Shown here piece after piece: positions 32,134 to 42,556 of a stretch of 64,000 bases of DNA (the first letter of the stretch is position 1; every line of letters begins with the position of its first letter). The position numbers and the translations under genes were made by a program. The notes beneath the pieces are model-generated. The model saw only the letters and a program-made list of their open reading frames with translations, was not told the origin of the DNA and searched no databases. Origin of the DNA: Bacteroides zhangwenhongii (lineage in GTDB: Bacteria; Bacteroidota; Bacteroidia; Bacteroidales; Bacteroidaceae); the NCBI RefSeq assembly GCF_009193325.2, contig NZ_CP059856.1, forward strand, positions 868,001 to 932,000. The letters run 5' to 3'.

Positions 32134-35100
32134 ATGAAGATTCGAATATGCATATTGATTATTATATGGGGGATATTATATCCGGAGTACCTGAACTCGC
32201 AGGAATCCCCTTACGTATTCCGGCAAATCGGAGTTGTCGAAGGATTGCCGGATAACTATGTCAAGAGTGTTTTTCCTATTCCCGACGGACGTATCGGGGT
32301 GAGAAGCACTGTGTTGCTAAGCCTGTATGACGGTGCAAACTATTCAAATTTCCCTTTCAATATTCATGGTGAATATCCCATAGTATATAACCACATCATT
32401 CCCGAACAATATATTGATACCGATAAACGTTTGTGGATGAAAGAACGTAAAAGCCTGCGCGTTTTTGATTTGACTACCGAACAGTATATCTATAATGTAG
32501 ATTCGCTGTTTCTTCAGTTCGGGCTGAAAGATAGGGTGGAGGATCTGATTATTGATTCCGAGAAGCGTTATTGGTTTCTCACGCCGGGATCTTCCGTCTA
32601 TACGTATGATACGGAAACGAAATCGGCAGAACTGGTTTGCAGGAATGATGAGTTTATGGAATATTATGGCGGACTGTTGGGAATAGAAAGTCACGGCAAC
32701 TATAGTTGGATGGTGCATCAGAAAGGGGCTATCCGCTGCTATGACTGGGAGAAGAAACGTTTTATTCAGGAACTCGATTTCTTGAAAGGCCAGCTGAAAC
32801 CGGATGACCGTGTTGTCTTACGGATACTCGATAACGGTGACTTCTGGCTGATGTGGGATCGGGGGATAGGTTACTATGATGTTTATAATAAAAAATGGAA
32901 CCCGATTTCAAGTATCCGGTTGGGACATTATTCATGGTTCACCTCAATGGATGTGGATAAAGGTGGAAATGCATGGGTAGGAACCGTTATTGATGGATTT
33001 TATGTTATTGATATGCATAATTTCTCCGTAACTCAAACACTGGATATACCTTTGTTATCGGGCAATAGAGTGAGAAATGCAGTTCAGAGCATTTATTGCG
33101 ATCATGAGAATAATTCCGTCTGGATGGGGCTTTACAATCAGGGAATGTGCTATTACCATCCCAGCATGAACAAGATAATGCTGTGTAATAAGAAAATGAT
33201 TCGCGGAGACTGGAAAGGAGAGGAGATCCGTTGTATGTTGGAGACTTCGAAAGGCGAGATTCTTATGGGAACCACTTCGGGACTGTATCGTTACGAACCG
33301 GCAACACGGAGCTTGAACAGGCTGCATGATGAATTCAATCAAAAGAATTGCCGTGTCCTCTACGAAGACAAAGAAAACCGTATCTGGGTGGGGACCTATC
33401 ATGACGGATTATATTGTATAGAACACGGGAAAGTAAGATCTTATGACTATCCGGACACGGATTATCAGAATGAGTTGGATTTCAGTAATATACGTGTTAT
33501 GGTCGAGGATCCTTCCGGACGGTTGTGGGTGAGTATATACGGAGGTGTAGGCTTGTTCAATCCGGAGAATGGACAGATAAAACTATTATCCGAACAGTTT
33601 CCCGAGTTGAAGAAATATAAAGTAGCCAATGCGTTGGCTATTGACGACCGGTCCCGATTGGTAGTGGGTAGCGATAATGGCTTGTATATCTATGATCCTG
33701 CAAAAAATACAATCTGGATATCCGAACAGGATGGACAAGCCAATTCAATCTTTAATCAAGGAAGTATGAAGTATAACCAGATATTGAAAGATCATGAAGG
33801 TACTTTATGGTTTGCTACCCAATACGGTTTGAATGTCCTTACCCATCATGGGCAAAGTTATACATTGGGGAAAGAAGAAGGGTTGTCACAAGCTATCCTG
33901 AATGTGGTGGAAGATAAAAATCATGATATATGGATATCGACAGTCACTTCTATCTATAAGATAAAAGTAGACCGTAAGACGGATAAATACAGTTTTCACG
34001 TTGTCAGTTATTTGTCCGAAGATGAGATCCGGCAGGATGATTTATATAGCTTTCCTTCCCTGATAACCCGTGACAATCAACTCTTCTTAGGCTTGATGAA
34101 TGGATTTATTGTCTTTTCTCCTGAGAATATGGTTGATAACCAATGCCTCAATCGGCCTTTATTCACTTCATTCCGCCTGTTCAATGTTCCGGTAGTGTCG
34201 GGAGAGGAATATAATGGTCGCATATTGTTTGACAAAGCATTGAGTTATTCGGATGCAGTGCAATTGGAATATGATGAGAATTATGTAACACTTGAATTTT
34301 CGGGACTGAACTTCTCTAATCCTTCTCAGACTTCTTTTCGTTATCAGTTGGAAGGTTTTGATAAAGAATGGATTGAAACATCGTTTGAGAATGGACAGGG
34401 ACGTGTTGTGTATAATAATCTTCCGTCTGGCGAATATGTTTTCCGTGTGTCCGCAGCCGGAAACGACCGGATATGGGGGCCGGAGTCTGAATTCAAAATT
34501 GTGATTCATCCTCCGTTTTGGGATACATTGGCTGCCCGCATCCTCTATGCCGTTTTGGGTATTTTGTTGGTCTTCGGTCTTATTTATGTGATTAACCGCC
34601 GTAACCGGCAGAAGATGATCCGTATGCAAGAAGAGGAAGCTTTGAGGCAGAAAGAAGAGTTGGACCAGATGAAATTCCGTTTCTTTACCAATATCAGTCA
34701 CGAGCTGCGTACTCCGCTGACACTGATTATCACTCCGTTGGATATGATGATACGCCGTTTGACGGATGAGACGATGAAAAAGCAACTGAATACAATTTAT
34801 AAGAATGCTCAAAACCTTTTGTCATTGGTAAATCAATTACTGGATTTTCGTAAACTTGAAATGAAGGGTGAGAGATTGCATTTGATGAATGGCGATATGG
34901 AGGAGTTTATTGTTTCTGCCTACAATAATTTTATGCCGATGGCTGTAGAGAAGCATCTTAACTTTGTAAACCAGTCGGAACACAGAGCGCTTTATATGTT
35001 TTTCGATCGGGATAAAGTACATAAAATTGTAAATAATCTCTTGTCCAATGCCTTTAAGTACACTCCGGAGGGAGGAACCGTGAACTTATTACTTGCGACG

Positions 35101-36210
35101 GAGGAAGTGGAAGGGAGAAACTATGTGAGAATATCGGTATCCGACACAGGAATCGGAATATCCGAGTCCGATCTTCCCTACATCTTTGACCGTTTCTATC
35201 AGGTTGGCAATGAAGGGGATGAAAAGATAGGCAGTGGTATCGGACTCCATCTGGTCAGGGAATATGTGAATATTCACGGTGGACGTATAAAGGTTGACAG
35301 TCAGATGGATCGCGGGTCGGTCTTCACCGTTTGGTTACCTATGGATTTGACGCCGGAACCGGATGAACTGCCGGATGAAATAACTGATATGGAATCGACG
35401 GGTATGAAAGAAAAGGAAACCGTTGTGTCTGCGTCAGATGAGAATATGAAGAAATTGTTGTTGGTAGAAGATAATCAGGAATTCCGTACTTTCCTGAAAG
35501 AGCAGTTGGAGGATTTTTATCGGATAGTGGAAGCGGCGGATGGTGAAGAAGGGGAAAGAAAGGCGATTGAAGAAAATCCCGATCTCATTATCAGTGATAT
35601 CATGATGCCGAAAGTGGATGGTATCGAACTTTGCCGTCGTATCAAAACGAATGTGCAGACCTCTCATATTCCTGTGATATTGCTGACTGCCCGTACGGCT
35701 GACGATATCAAGATAAACAGTTACGAAGTAGGAGCCGACTCTTATATGTCGAAACCTTTCAACTTTGATATGCTTATGGTACGCATTGAGAAGTTGATAG
35801 AACAGCAGGAAAGGAGGAAACAGGAATTCCGTAAGAATATAGAAGTAAATCCGAGTGCTATCACAATTACTTCCGTAGACGAGCAATTGATACAGAAATG
35901 CTTGGAATACATAGAAAAAAATATGGATAATCCGGAATATGGTGTAGAGGAGTTGAGTGGCGATTTGGGGATGGTACGCATGAGTCTTTACCGTAAGCTG
36001 CAATCCATAACCGGACATACTCCGACGGACTTTATCCGCAGTATCCGTTTGAAACGGGCAGCGCAATTATTGCAAGGAAGCCGATTGCCGATCATCGAAA
36101 TAGCGAATCGGGTAGGATTCAGCTCTCCCAGTTATTTCTCGAAGTGTTTTAAAGAAATGTTTGGGATGTTGCCTAAGCAATATGCAGAAGAGTCTGGAAA
36201 AAAAGAATGA
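32134..36210 (+). CDS. Hybrid two-component system sensor/regulator (HTCS), first copy
   Basis: A 1358-residue one-protein signalling chain. It has a signal peptide (ICILIIIWGILYPEYLNSQE), then about 700 residues of two-bladed-propeller sensor repeats (Reg_prop type, e.g. NRIWVGTYHDGLYC), a Y_Y_Y domain (SFRYQLEGFDKEWIETS, about 730-790) and one membrane helix (about 799-818). The histidine kinase has phospho-acceptor His856 in FFTNISHELRTPLTLI and ATPase motifs DTGIGISESDLPYIFDRF and GIGLHLV. The receiver has phospho-acceptor Asp1155 in LIISDIMMPKVDG, and the C-terminus is an AraC domain (about 1250-1350). HTCSs bind glycan fragments in the periplasm and activate nearby PULs; here the target is probably the sigma/susC operon. 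Confidence 0.95.
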   Translation: MKIRICILIIIWGILYPEYLNSQESPYVFRQIGVVEGLPDNYVKSVFPIPDGRIGVRSTVLLSLYDGANYSNFPFNIHGEYPIVYNHIIPEQYIDTDKRLWMKERKSLRVFDLTTEQYIYNVDSLFLQFGLKDRVEDLIIDSEKRYWFLTPGSSVYTYDTETKSAELVCRNDEFMEYYGGLLGIESHGNYSWMVHQKGAIRCYDWEKKRFIQELDFLKGQLKPDDRVVLRILDNGDFWLMWDRGIGYYDVYNKKWNPISSIRLGHYSWFTSMDVDKGGNAWVGTVIDGFYVIDMHNFSVTQTLDIPLLSGNRVRNAVQSIYCDHENNSVWMGLYNQGMCYYHPSMNKIMLCNKKMIRGDWKGEEIRCMLETSKGEILMGTTSGLYRYEPATRSLNRLHDEFNQKNCRVLYEDKENRIWVGTYHDGLYCIEHGKVRSYDYPDTDYQNELDFSNIRVMVEDPSGRLWVSIYGGVGLFNPENGQIKLLSEQFPELKKYKVANALAIDDRSRLVVGSDNGLYIYDPAKNTIWISEQDGQANSIFNQGSMKYNQILKDHEGTLWFATQYGLNVLTHHGQSYTLGKEEGLSQAILNVVEDKNHDIWISTVTSIYKIKVDRKTDKYSFHVVSYLSEDEIRQDDLYSFPSLITRDNQLFLGLMNGFIVFSPENMVDNQCLNRPLFTSFRLFNVPVVSGEEYNGRILFDKALSYSDAVQLEYDENYVTLEFSGLNFSNPSQTSFRYQLEGFDKEWIETSFENGQGRVVYNNLPSGEYVFRVSAAGNDRIWGPESEFKIVIHPPFWDTLAARILYAVLGILLVFGLIYVINRRNRQKMIRMQEEEALRQKEELDQMKFRFFTNISHELRTPLTLIITPLDMMIRRLTDETMKKQLNTIYKNAQNLLSLVNQLLDFRKLEMKGERLHLMNGDMEEFIVSAYNNFMPMAVEKHLNFVNQSEHRALYMFFDRDKVHKIVNNLLSNAFKYTPEGGTVNLLLATEEVEGRNYVRISVSDTGIGISESDLPYIFDRFYQVGNEGDEKIGSGIGLHLVREYVNIHGGRIKVDSQMDRGSVFTVWLPMDLTPEPDELPDEITDMESTGMKEKETVVSASDENMKKLLLVEDNQEFRTFLKEQLEDFYRIVEAADGEEGERKAIEENPDLIISDIMMPKVDGIELCRRIKTNVQTSHIPVILLTARTADDIKINSYEVGADSYMSKPFNFDMLMVRIEKLIEQQERRKQEFRKNIEVNPSAITITSVDEQLIQKCLEYIEKNMDNPEYGVEELSGDLGMVRMSLYRKLQSITGHTPTDFIRSIRLKRAAQLLQGSRLPIIEIANRVGFSSPSYFSKCFKEMFGMLPKQYAEESGKKE

Positions 36211-36272
36211 CATTATAGTTACGTTTATTAGTTTAATTATTACATTTGTGCCAATTTATAATAAATAGCGAT

Positions 36273-36635
36273 ATGAAAGTATTAGTTTTAATTTCATTGG
36301 TAGGAGGTTTGTTGTTGTCCTCTTGCGGAGGTAGTTCAAAAAATAGTGCGAACGGTCAGGAAGTGAATCCGGCAGATACCATCTATCTGGGTGATTTGCG
36401 TGAAAAGTTTGCAGGGGACAGTCTTTTCTTTAAAGTAGTGGCTCCGGACCTGATGTTGATGGATTACCAGTATTTTTGGCCGGCAACGGAATCGGATGCA
36501 ATAGAGAAAGGGCTGACAAAAGAATATTATAAGCGTGTCAAGAAAGAAATCACCGAAACAAATGAGGCCATTAAAAAAGGTGTCATGAAAGGTGCGGATG
36601 TGAAACGTATTCCGGATTTTCAGGCTGCGCAGTAA
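36273..36635 (+). CDS. Small lipoprotein of unknown function
   Basis: A 120-residue lipoprotein from the ATG at 36273, because the signal sequence MKVLVLISLVGGLLLSSCGG with lipobox cysteine starts there; an upstream in-frame ATG at 36246 would put extra residues before it. The mature part is charged, with a C-terminal helix rich in Lys and Glu. No family is recognised. It lies between the first HTCS gene and its cognate sigma gene, and no equivalent exists between the second HTCS and sigma genes. A possible accessory of signal sensing. Confidence 0.65.
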   Translation: MKVLVLISLVGGLLLSSCGGSSKNSANGQEVNPADTIYLGDLREKFAGDSLFFKVVAPDLMLMDYQYFWPATESDAIEKGLTKEYYKRVKKEITETNEAIKKGVMKGADVKRIPDFQAAQ

Positions 36636-36660
36636 AGCAAATATCAGAGATAATCTGCAT

Positions 36661-36737
36661 CTGTGGCGAATCATGCCACAGACTTATGCAAAGTACAGAA
36701 CAGGGGAGTCGCCAAATGTAACGGCCTCCCTTTTTTT
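36661..36737 (+). terminator. Two consecutive hairpins after the lipoprotein gene
   Basis: CTGTGGC (36661-36667) pairs exactly with GCCACAG (36675-36681). Then GGGAG...GCC (36704-36713) pairs with GGC-CTCCC (36723-36730), followed by seven Ts. The second is a convincing rho-independent terminator. Confidence 0.7.
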
Positions 36738-36855
36738 GTTACTATGAAACCTGCATTTATGCCGATGGAATGGGGATATTTTGCAAAAAAACATGCTTGT
36801 TACCATAGTTTTGTTTTCTGTTACTTTTGTGTTATTTGTTTTTTAAACTTGTTCT

Positions 36856-36863
36856 TACTTTTG
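36856..36863 (+). promoter_or_regulatory. Bacteroides -7 box for the first sigma-factor operon
   Basis: TACTTTTG matches TAnnTTTG, with TTTG at 36835-36838 as -33 box (17 bp between). About 30 bp to the ATG at 36894. Confidence 0.6.
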
Positions 36864-36893
36864 TAACATCGTTAAACGGATAAATTTAATGCC

Positions 36894-37424
36894 ATGAGTA
36901 AACAACAAGCTACATTTGACGACTTCTTTTCAGAATGCTACCTGAAATATCGGGAGTATATCAAAAACTATATCGCTCTTCGTATTTGCCGTCCGTATGA
37001 AGCGGAAGATTTGGCACAGGATGTTTTTGTCCGCTTGTGGGAATACAGAACGTTTGTAAAACCCGACACTGTCTGGTCTTTGCTTTTTACGATTGCCCGT
37101 AATATTGTGACTGATCAGATACGCCGTTATTATAAGCAAGAAGATTTTGTTGCTTATATATATAATAAGGTGAACGACTCTGATAGAAACACGACGGAAG
37201 ATGTAATCTGTTATCGTGAATTGAAAGAAAAGCATGAGGAGGTGGTGAAAAATCTTCCTGCCAAGCGCCGCCGGATTTACGAGCTGAGCTTCAATCATGA
37301 ATTGTCTTGCCCTGCCATTGCAGGAAAATTGTCTTTGTCTCCTCGTACGGTAGAGTGCCAGTTATTGTTGGCGCGTAAGACTGTACGTGGTTGTTTGCGG
37401 AATGAATTTTCCCAAGTCGGTTAA
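36894..37424 (+). CDS. ECF-type RNA polymerase sigma factor, first copy
   Basis: A 176-residue Bacteroidetes-type sigma-70 factor. Region 2 is visible as YEAEDLAQDVFVRLWEYRTF and TIARNIVTDQIRRYYKQEDF, and region 4 as LPAKRRRIYELSFNHELSCP with RTVECQLLLARKTVR. It should direct RNA polymerase to PUL promoters. These sigma factors are normally followed by a FecR-like anti-sigma gene and a TonB receptor with an STN domain. Here susC follows directly after 48 bp and has no STN domain, so control must differ; the adjacent HTCS is the obvious candidate. It shares much of its sequence with the copy at 58591. Confidence 0.92.
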   Translation: MSKQQATFDDFFSECYLKYREYIKNYIALRICRPYEAEDLAQDVFVRLWEYRTFVKPDTVWSLLFTIARNIVTDQIRRYYKQEDFVAYIYNKVNDSDRNTTEDVICYRELKEKHEEVVKNLPAKRRRIYELSFNHELSCPAIAGKLSLSPRTVECQLLLARKTVRGCLRNEFSQVG

Positions 37425-37444
37425 ATACCGTCTCGGAATAAAGC

Positions 37445-37472
37445 ATATTAACTTTAATAATTTAATAGTATT
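37445..37472 (+). promoter_or_regulatory. Conserved leader upstream of the first susC
   Basis: The block ATATTAACTTTAATAATTTA followed by ATAGTATT runs to the ATG at 37473. It is almost identical to 59140-59168 before the second susC, while the 20 bp or so further upstream are not conserved. Confidence 0.6.
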
Positions 37473-40400
37473 ATGGAAATTAAATCCAAATTCTTATGTA
37501 GTAGAGGAGTTGCATTGGCTTTTGCCATGTTGCTGGGTGGTTCACCCGGTGTATTGCTCTATGCGAATGATTCTGTAGAAGAGAGTTTGATTGTAGCCCA
37601 GACAGGACGTACTATCAAAGGACTTGTCACAGATGTGAATGGCGAACCGCTGATTGGTTGTAACGTAGTGGTTGTAGGAAGTAATGCAGGAGTAATTACC
37701 GACATCGACGGTCGGTTTGCATTGAACGTGCCTGCGGATGCTAAGCAAATAAAGATTAGTTATATCGGTTATGTAGATCAGATTATTACCCTTCATGACC
37801 GTTCGGATTTTAAGGTTGTACTGAAAGAAGATAATAATGCATTGGACGAAGTGGTGGTTGTTGGTTACGGTACACAAAAGAAAGCTACTTTGACGGGTGC
37901 GGTAGAACAAGTAAGTAGTAAGGTTTTGGAGAGTCGTGCCATCACCAATGTCGGTGCAGCTTTACAAGGAGCTACTCCGGGTTTGGTTGTTACCCGTTCC
38001 AGTTCACGCCCGGGTAATGAAGGATTGAATTTCCAGATTCGTGGTGCGACATCTGTAAATGGCGGGAAAGTCTTGATTATAGTGGATGGAGTTCCTACAT
38101 TGAATGATGCCTCTTTCCAGAATCTGAATCCGGATGATATAGAAAGTATCAGTGTGTTGAAAGATGGTTCTGCTTCTATTTACGGTGCTAAGGCTGCCAA
38201 CGGTGTGATTCTGGTAACAACGAAAAAAGGTAAGGGAAAGGTGACAGTAGACTATAATTTCAATATGCGTTTCACGACTAACGGTATCATGGCTTTCTCT
38301 CCAAGTATGGAGGAATATGCTACTATGTGGATTGAAGCGAATAAAGAACAGAAAACAAAAGACTGGTGGAACTGGACTTCTGAAGAGAATATGTTGAAAA
38401 TGCAGCAGGGAATCTCCGGTATTTATCATACGAATGCTAAAGACTGGGGATATGATCTCTTCATCGGAGATGCCAATCGTTTGGAGGAGATGTTTGCGCG
38501 TCGTTTTTCTTATCAGCATAATTTAAGTTTATCAGGTTCTAATGAGAAAACAGATTATCGTATATCTTTAGCATATGCAGATAATCAGGCAAACTTGGCG
38601 ACAGCGTATGATGGTCAAAAACAGTTGAATCTGCGTTTAAATTATGGAATCAGACTTACTGACTGGTTTAAATTGGAAACATCGGCTAGTATGATTAAGA
38701 CTAACACTGAATCACCTTCTGCCGGTATTGATACATCTTTGTATGGAAACGAACCTCCGTTTTTCCCTGCTAAAAATCCCTATGGGCAGTGGTATGCCAA
38801 TTTTGGTAAAGTTGGAGACCGTCAACCTGTAGCTGCAACCTCTGATGGCGGGCGTGACGAACGCATGAACTTGACTACTCGCGTTGATGTGAAAGCCATT
38901 GTTGATATTTGGAAAGGAATCAGTTTTGAAGGTATGGCTTCATTTCAAAATGAAGAATATCGTCGTGACCGTTATGTGATTCCTGTACAGACATATGATT
39001 GGTTTGGAAATCCTGCCGATAAGGTTGTGAGCAATACAAATCAGTCATTGATTTATCCGACAGATGTATTGAATATTAAGGATATTCATAATCCTGCTTA
39101 TTTGATGCAGGCCAATAATATGCAATATCAGTATTATTCTGCCTTACTGAAATACAAACGTACTTTTGCGAAAGTGCATAATGTTGAGGCGATGGCTGGT
39201 ATCAATGCTGAAAAGTGGGTACAGAAAAAGATGGTAACAGCCCGTGAGAAGATGGAAGATACAGGTGTGTATGATTTGAATCTTGCTTCCGGTGCACAAG
39301 GAAATGGAGGAGGTAAGACCCACAACGGTTCTTACTCTTACATTATGAAGTTGAATTATAATTATGCTGAAAAGTATTTGATTGAATTGATCGGACGTCG
39401 TGACGGAAATTCTAAGTTCGCAAAGGGACATAAGTTTAAAAACTTTGTTTCGGTATCCGGAGGTTGGATCTTTACAGAAGAGAACTTTTTAAAAGCTATT
39501 ACTCCTGTTGTTAATTTTGGAAAATTACGTCTCAGCTACGGTAACTCCGGAAATGATGCGGGATTGGGAGATTTTGACTATTTAGTTGCTGTAACACAAG
39601 GAAGTACTGTCTTTGGTTATTCTCCTGCAGCACAGGTAAGTACTGGTTTGGGGAATAATGGTATTATCAGTCTTGATCGTACTTGGGAACGGGTAGAGCA
39701 GAAAAATGTTGGTATTGACTTGCACTTTTTCAATAGCCGTCTGACTACTTCTTTCGACTACTTTATTAAGGATAATATCGGTATGCTGTCGGAAGTCACT
39801 TATCCCGGTGTACTGGGAGGTAAGTCTCCGAAAACAAATAGTGGACATCTGAATGTAAAAGGTTGGGAATTTACTATCGGATGGCGTGATCAGATTAAAG
39901 ACTTCTCTTATTATGCTAATTTCAATATTGGAGATACTAAAAGCAAATTGGAAGAACTGACCGGAGCAGACGGATATGGAGCAGGAGTGAATAAGACTGT
40001 CAATGGTTATCCTTTGAATTCATTCTTCCTTTATCGTACAGATGGATACTTTAAGGATCAAGCGGAAGTAGACCGTTATTATGCGTTGTATGCCGAGCAG
40101 GTAGGAGCACTAAATAATGTAGGAAAGGGAACGGTTGCCGAACTTCGTCCCGGTGATACTAAACGTCTTGACTTGAACGGTGATTATAAAATTACTGATC
40201 TTGGTAATGCCGACAGTGACCTTCAGTATATTGGAGATGCCAATCCGCATTTTGTATATGGTCTTACAGTTGGCGCATCGTGGAAAGGTATTGATATCAG
40301 CGCAATGTTTCAAGGAGTTGCCAAACAATATATTATGCGTAATGACTGGATGGCTTATCCTTTCCGTACAATCTATACAAACCAGAATCCGACTTTTCTC

Positions 40401-40733
40401 GGACAAACTTGGACGGAAGACCATAAAGATGCCAGATATCCGCGTCTGACAAATAATACAAACCGCTCTGCCTGGAATTACCAGAATAACGACTTCATGT
40501 TGCAGAATAGTCGTTATATCCGTCTGAAGACATTGGTGGTAGGATACACATTGCCACAGATATGGACACGTAAAGTGAAATTGGAGAAAGTCCGTCTTTA
40601 TTTCTCAGGTAACGACCTTTGGGAGGCTACTAGTATTCGTGACGGTTTTGACCCGGAAATGGGTTCCGCTTCCAATACAAGCGGATATCCTTTTGCCCGT
40701 ACTTGGTCATTCGGACTTAATGTTACTTTATAA
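37473..40733 (+). CDS. susC: SusC-family TonB-dependent outer-membrane transporter, first copy
   Basis: A 1086-residue SusC/RagA receptor. A signal region (about 1-32) is followed by a carboxypeptidase-regulatory-like domain (GRTIKGLVTDVNGEPLIGCN, about 46-125) and the TonB box region with VVVVGYGTQKKATLTGAVEQ. The plug domain includes the SusC signatures NFQIRGATSVNGGKVLIIVD and SISVLKDGSASIYGAKAANG, and a large beta-barrel ends in NVTL. It imports oligosaccharides with the SusD partner that follows 24 bp later. There is no STN domain, so it is not built to signal to an anti-sigma factor. The copy at 59169 has nearly the same length. Confidence 0.95.
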   Translation: MEIKSKFLCSRGVALAFAMLLGGSPGVLLYANDSVEESLIVAQTGRTIKGLVTDVNGEPLIGCNVVVVGSNAGVITDIDGRFALNVPADAKQIKISYIGYVDQIITLHDRSDFKVVLKEDNNALDEVVVVGYGTQKKATLTGAVEQVSSKVLESRAITNVGAALQGATPGLVVTRSSSRPGNEGLNFQIRGATSVNGGKVLIIVDGVPTLNDASFQNLNPDDIESISVLKDGSASIYGAKAANGVILVTTKKGKGKVTVDYNFNMRFTTNGIMAFSPSMEEYATMWIEANKEQKTKDWWNWTSEENMLKMQQGISGIYHTNAKDWGYDLFIGDANRLEEMFARRFSYQHNLSLSGSNEKTDYRISLAYADNQANLATAYDGQKQLNLRLNYGIRLTDWFKLETSASMIKTNTESPSAGIDTSLYGNEPPFFPAKNPYGQWYANFGKVGDRQPVAATSDGGRDERMNLTTRVDVKAIVDIWKGISFEGMASFQNEEYRRDRYVIPVQTYDWFGNPADKVVSNTNQSLIYPTDVLNIKDIHNPAYLMQANNMQYQYYSALLKYKRTFAKVHNVEAMAGINAEKWVQKKMVTAREKMEDTGVYDLNLASGAQGNGGGKTHNGSYSYIMKLNYNYAEKYLIELIGRRDGNSKFAKGHKFKNFVSVSGGWIFTEENFLKAITPVVNFGKLRLSYGNSGNDAGLGDFDYLVAVTQGSTVFGYSPAAQVSTGLGNNGIISLDRTWERVEQKNVGIDLHFFNSRLTTSFDYFIKDNIGMLSEVTYPGVLGGKSPKTNSGHLNVKGWEFTIGWRDQIKDFSYYANFNIGDTKSKLEELTGADGYGAGVNKTVNGYPLNSFFLYRTDGYFKDQAEVDRYYALYAEQVGALNNVGKGTVAELRPGDTKRLDLNGDYKITDLGNADSDLQYIGDANPHFVYGLTVGASWKGIDISAMFQGVAKQYIMRNDWMAYPFRTIYTNQNPTFLGQTWTEDHKDARYPRLTNNTNRSAWNYQNNDFMLQNSRYIRLKTLVVGYTLPQIWTRKVKLEKVRLYFSGNDLWEATSIRDGFDPEMGSASNTSGYPFARTWSFGLNVTL

Positions 40734-40757
40734 TCAACCTAAGATATAGACTATTGT

Positions 40758-42515
40758 ATGAAAAAGATAACTTATATATTGGCTTGTGCTTGCATGATGG
40801 GATTTGCTTCTTGTGCAGATACATTCCTTGATTTAGAACCGTTGGATTCAAGAACTGATGCGGTTTATTTTAAAAAACCGGAACATTTCCGTGAGTTTGC
40901 AAATGGATTTTACGGACAGCTGCTTGGCTGGCGTTCGAGTATAATGGAACACATGGACTTGCAGTCTGATTTAGTAAACAGCCGTAATGGAAACCAAGCT
41001 TATTTGGGATATGGTACATTGACCCTCGGTTATGATGATGCCCGTTGGGACCATTATAATAACATACGTACTTGTAACATATTGCTTCAACGTGGGGAAG
41101 CGTATAGTGGTAACCAGAGTGAAATTGATCCCTATCTTGGGGAAGCGTATTTCTTTCGTGCTTATAACTATTTTTACCTGTTGAAATATTTTGGAGGCGT
41201 ACCTATTATTACAGTTCCTCTCGATACGGATTCACCGGAATTGCAAAAAACGCGTAACAGCCGTTATGAGGTAGCGGACCTGATACTTAGTGACCTTCAA
41301 AATGCTATCAGCAGATTACCGAAAGAGCAGAACATTGCTACGTCGGATAAAGGACATATAAGTGAGCAAGGGGCAAAAGCATTTAAGGCCCGCGTGTTGC
41401 TGTATGAAGCTACTTGGCGCAAATACAATAAAACATCTACCGATTATGAAGGCTCTGCAGGTCCGAAAAGTGATCAGGTAAATGAGTTTTTGGAGGAGTC
41501 AATATCTCTTTCTAAAGATGTATTGGATGATGAGGTATTTAGAATTTGGAACCATAACAACGAACTTGATAATTTGAGCAGTCGTTATCTTTTCTGTTTG
41601 GAAGATGGAAGTCAGACAGGAGGTTATGGAAAAGATAGCAATAAAGAGTTTATTATTTACTCTGTTTTTGACCGTGTTCTGAATGCAGGTGCATTCTCCT
41701 TGAATAATGAAATGAATTATATTTATCCTACCCGTAAGTTTATTGATATGTTTGTGTGCACCAACGGAATGCCGACAACTAATAATGAACAGTTTAAAGG
41801 ATATCAGAATGTTACAGATGAGTATCAGAATCGTGATTATCGCCTGATGGCATATGTAGGAGGTCCGGCCGAATCTATTGGTAGCACTTCAGGGTATGGT
41901 GACCAGAAGTTCCGTAACCCTATTGTGGGTGATAAAAAAGAATCAGCCAATTATCCGGTACTGCGCTTGGCGGAAGTCTGCTTGAATTATGCGGAAGCTA
42001 TAATGGAACGTTATGGTGAAATAACGGATGCCCAACTAGGGATATCAATCAATAAGTTACGTGATCGTGCCGGAGTGGCTCATCTTACCAATGCATTGGT
42101 AGAGAAGATTAAAAAACAACTTAATTCAGAAAAGGAGCTTTCTGAGATTATGTTGGACGAGATTCGTCGTGAACGTACTGTAGAACTTTATATGGAAGGT
42201 TTCCGGTATGATGATTTGAAACGTTGGGGAATCTTGGAAGAAACGTTGAATCAGTCCCGTTTGGGAAGAGTAGTCGGAGAAGCAGGATATAGCACTCCGT
42301 TTAAAGATGCATCTGGAAATCCAACTTCTAAGTACGATGCTAAATCGTATGTTTATGGTGAGGAAACAGTAATAACAGGAGATGGAAAAGAACATGCTTG
42401 TGTTGTGATTTCTCCTAAGGCTAATAGTACTGTACGTAAAGCACATTACCTCTGGCCGATACCTCAACACCAGATTAATCTGAATCCGAATTTGAAACAG
42501 AATCCGGGATATTAA
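40758..42515 (+). CDS. susD: SusD/RagB-family surface glycan-binding lipoprotein, first copy
   Basis: A 585-residue SusD-family lipoprotein with lipobox cysteine in ILACACMMGFASCADTFL. Typical features are EAYFFRAYNYFYLLKYFGGV (TPR-like region), LRLAEVCLNYAEAIMERYGE, and ERTVELYMEGFRYDDLKRWG near the C-terminus. It caps the SusC barrel and binds the incoming glycan at the cell surface. It forms an operon with susC (24 bp) and the TIG-domain lipoprotein genes that follow. Confidence 0.95.
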   Translation: MKKITYILACACMMGFASCADTFLDLEPLDSRTDAVYFKKPEHFREFANGFYGQLLGWRSSIMEHMDLQSDLVNSRNGNQAYLGYGTLTLGYDDARWDHYNNIRTCNILLQRGEAYSGNQSEIDPYLGEAYFFRAYNYFYLLKYFGGVPIITVPLDTDSPELQKTRNSRYEVADLILSDLQNAISRLPKEQNIATSDKGHISEQGAKAFKARVLLYEATWRKYNKTSTDYEGSAGPKSDQVNEFLEESISLSKDVLDDEVFRIWNHNNELDNLSSRYLFCLEDGSQTGGYGKDSNKEFIIYSVFDRVLNAGAFSLNNEMNYIYPTRKFIDMFVCTNGMPTTNNEQFKGYQNVTDEYQNRDYRLMAYVGGPAESIGSTSGYGDQKFRNPIVGDKKESANYPVLRLAEVCLNYAEAIMERYGEITDAQLGISINKLRDRAGVAHLTNALVEKIKKQLNSEKELSEIMLDEIRRERTVELYMEGFRYDDLKRWGILEETLNQSRLGRVVGEAGYSTPFKDASGNPTSKYDAKSYVYGEETVITGDGKEHACVVISPKANSTVRKAHYLWPIPQHQINLNPNLKQNPGY

Positions 42516-42556
42516 TTAGCCGAAATCTAATAATCTATTAATTAAAAATAGGATAT

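Noticed and set aside
36663..36866. 67-residue frame between the lipoprotein and sigma genes
   Set aside because: It spans two hairpins, a terminator and the sigma promoter. No coding features.
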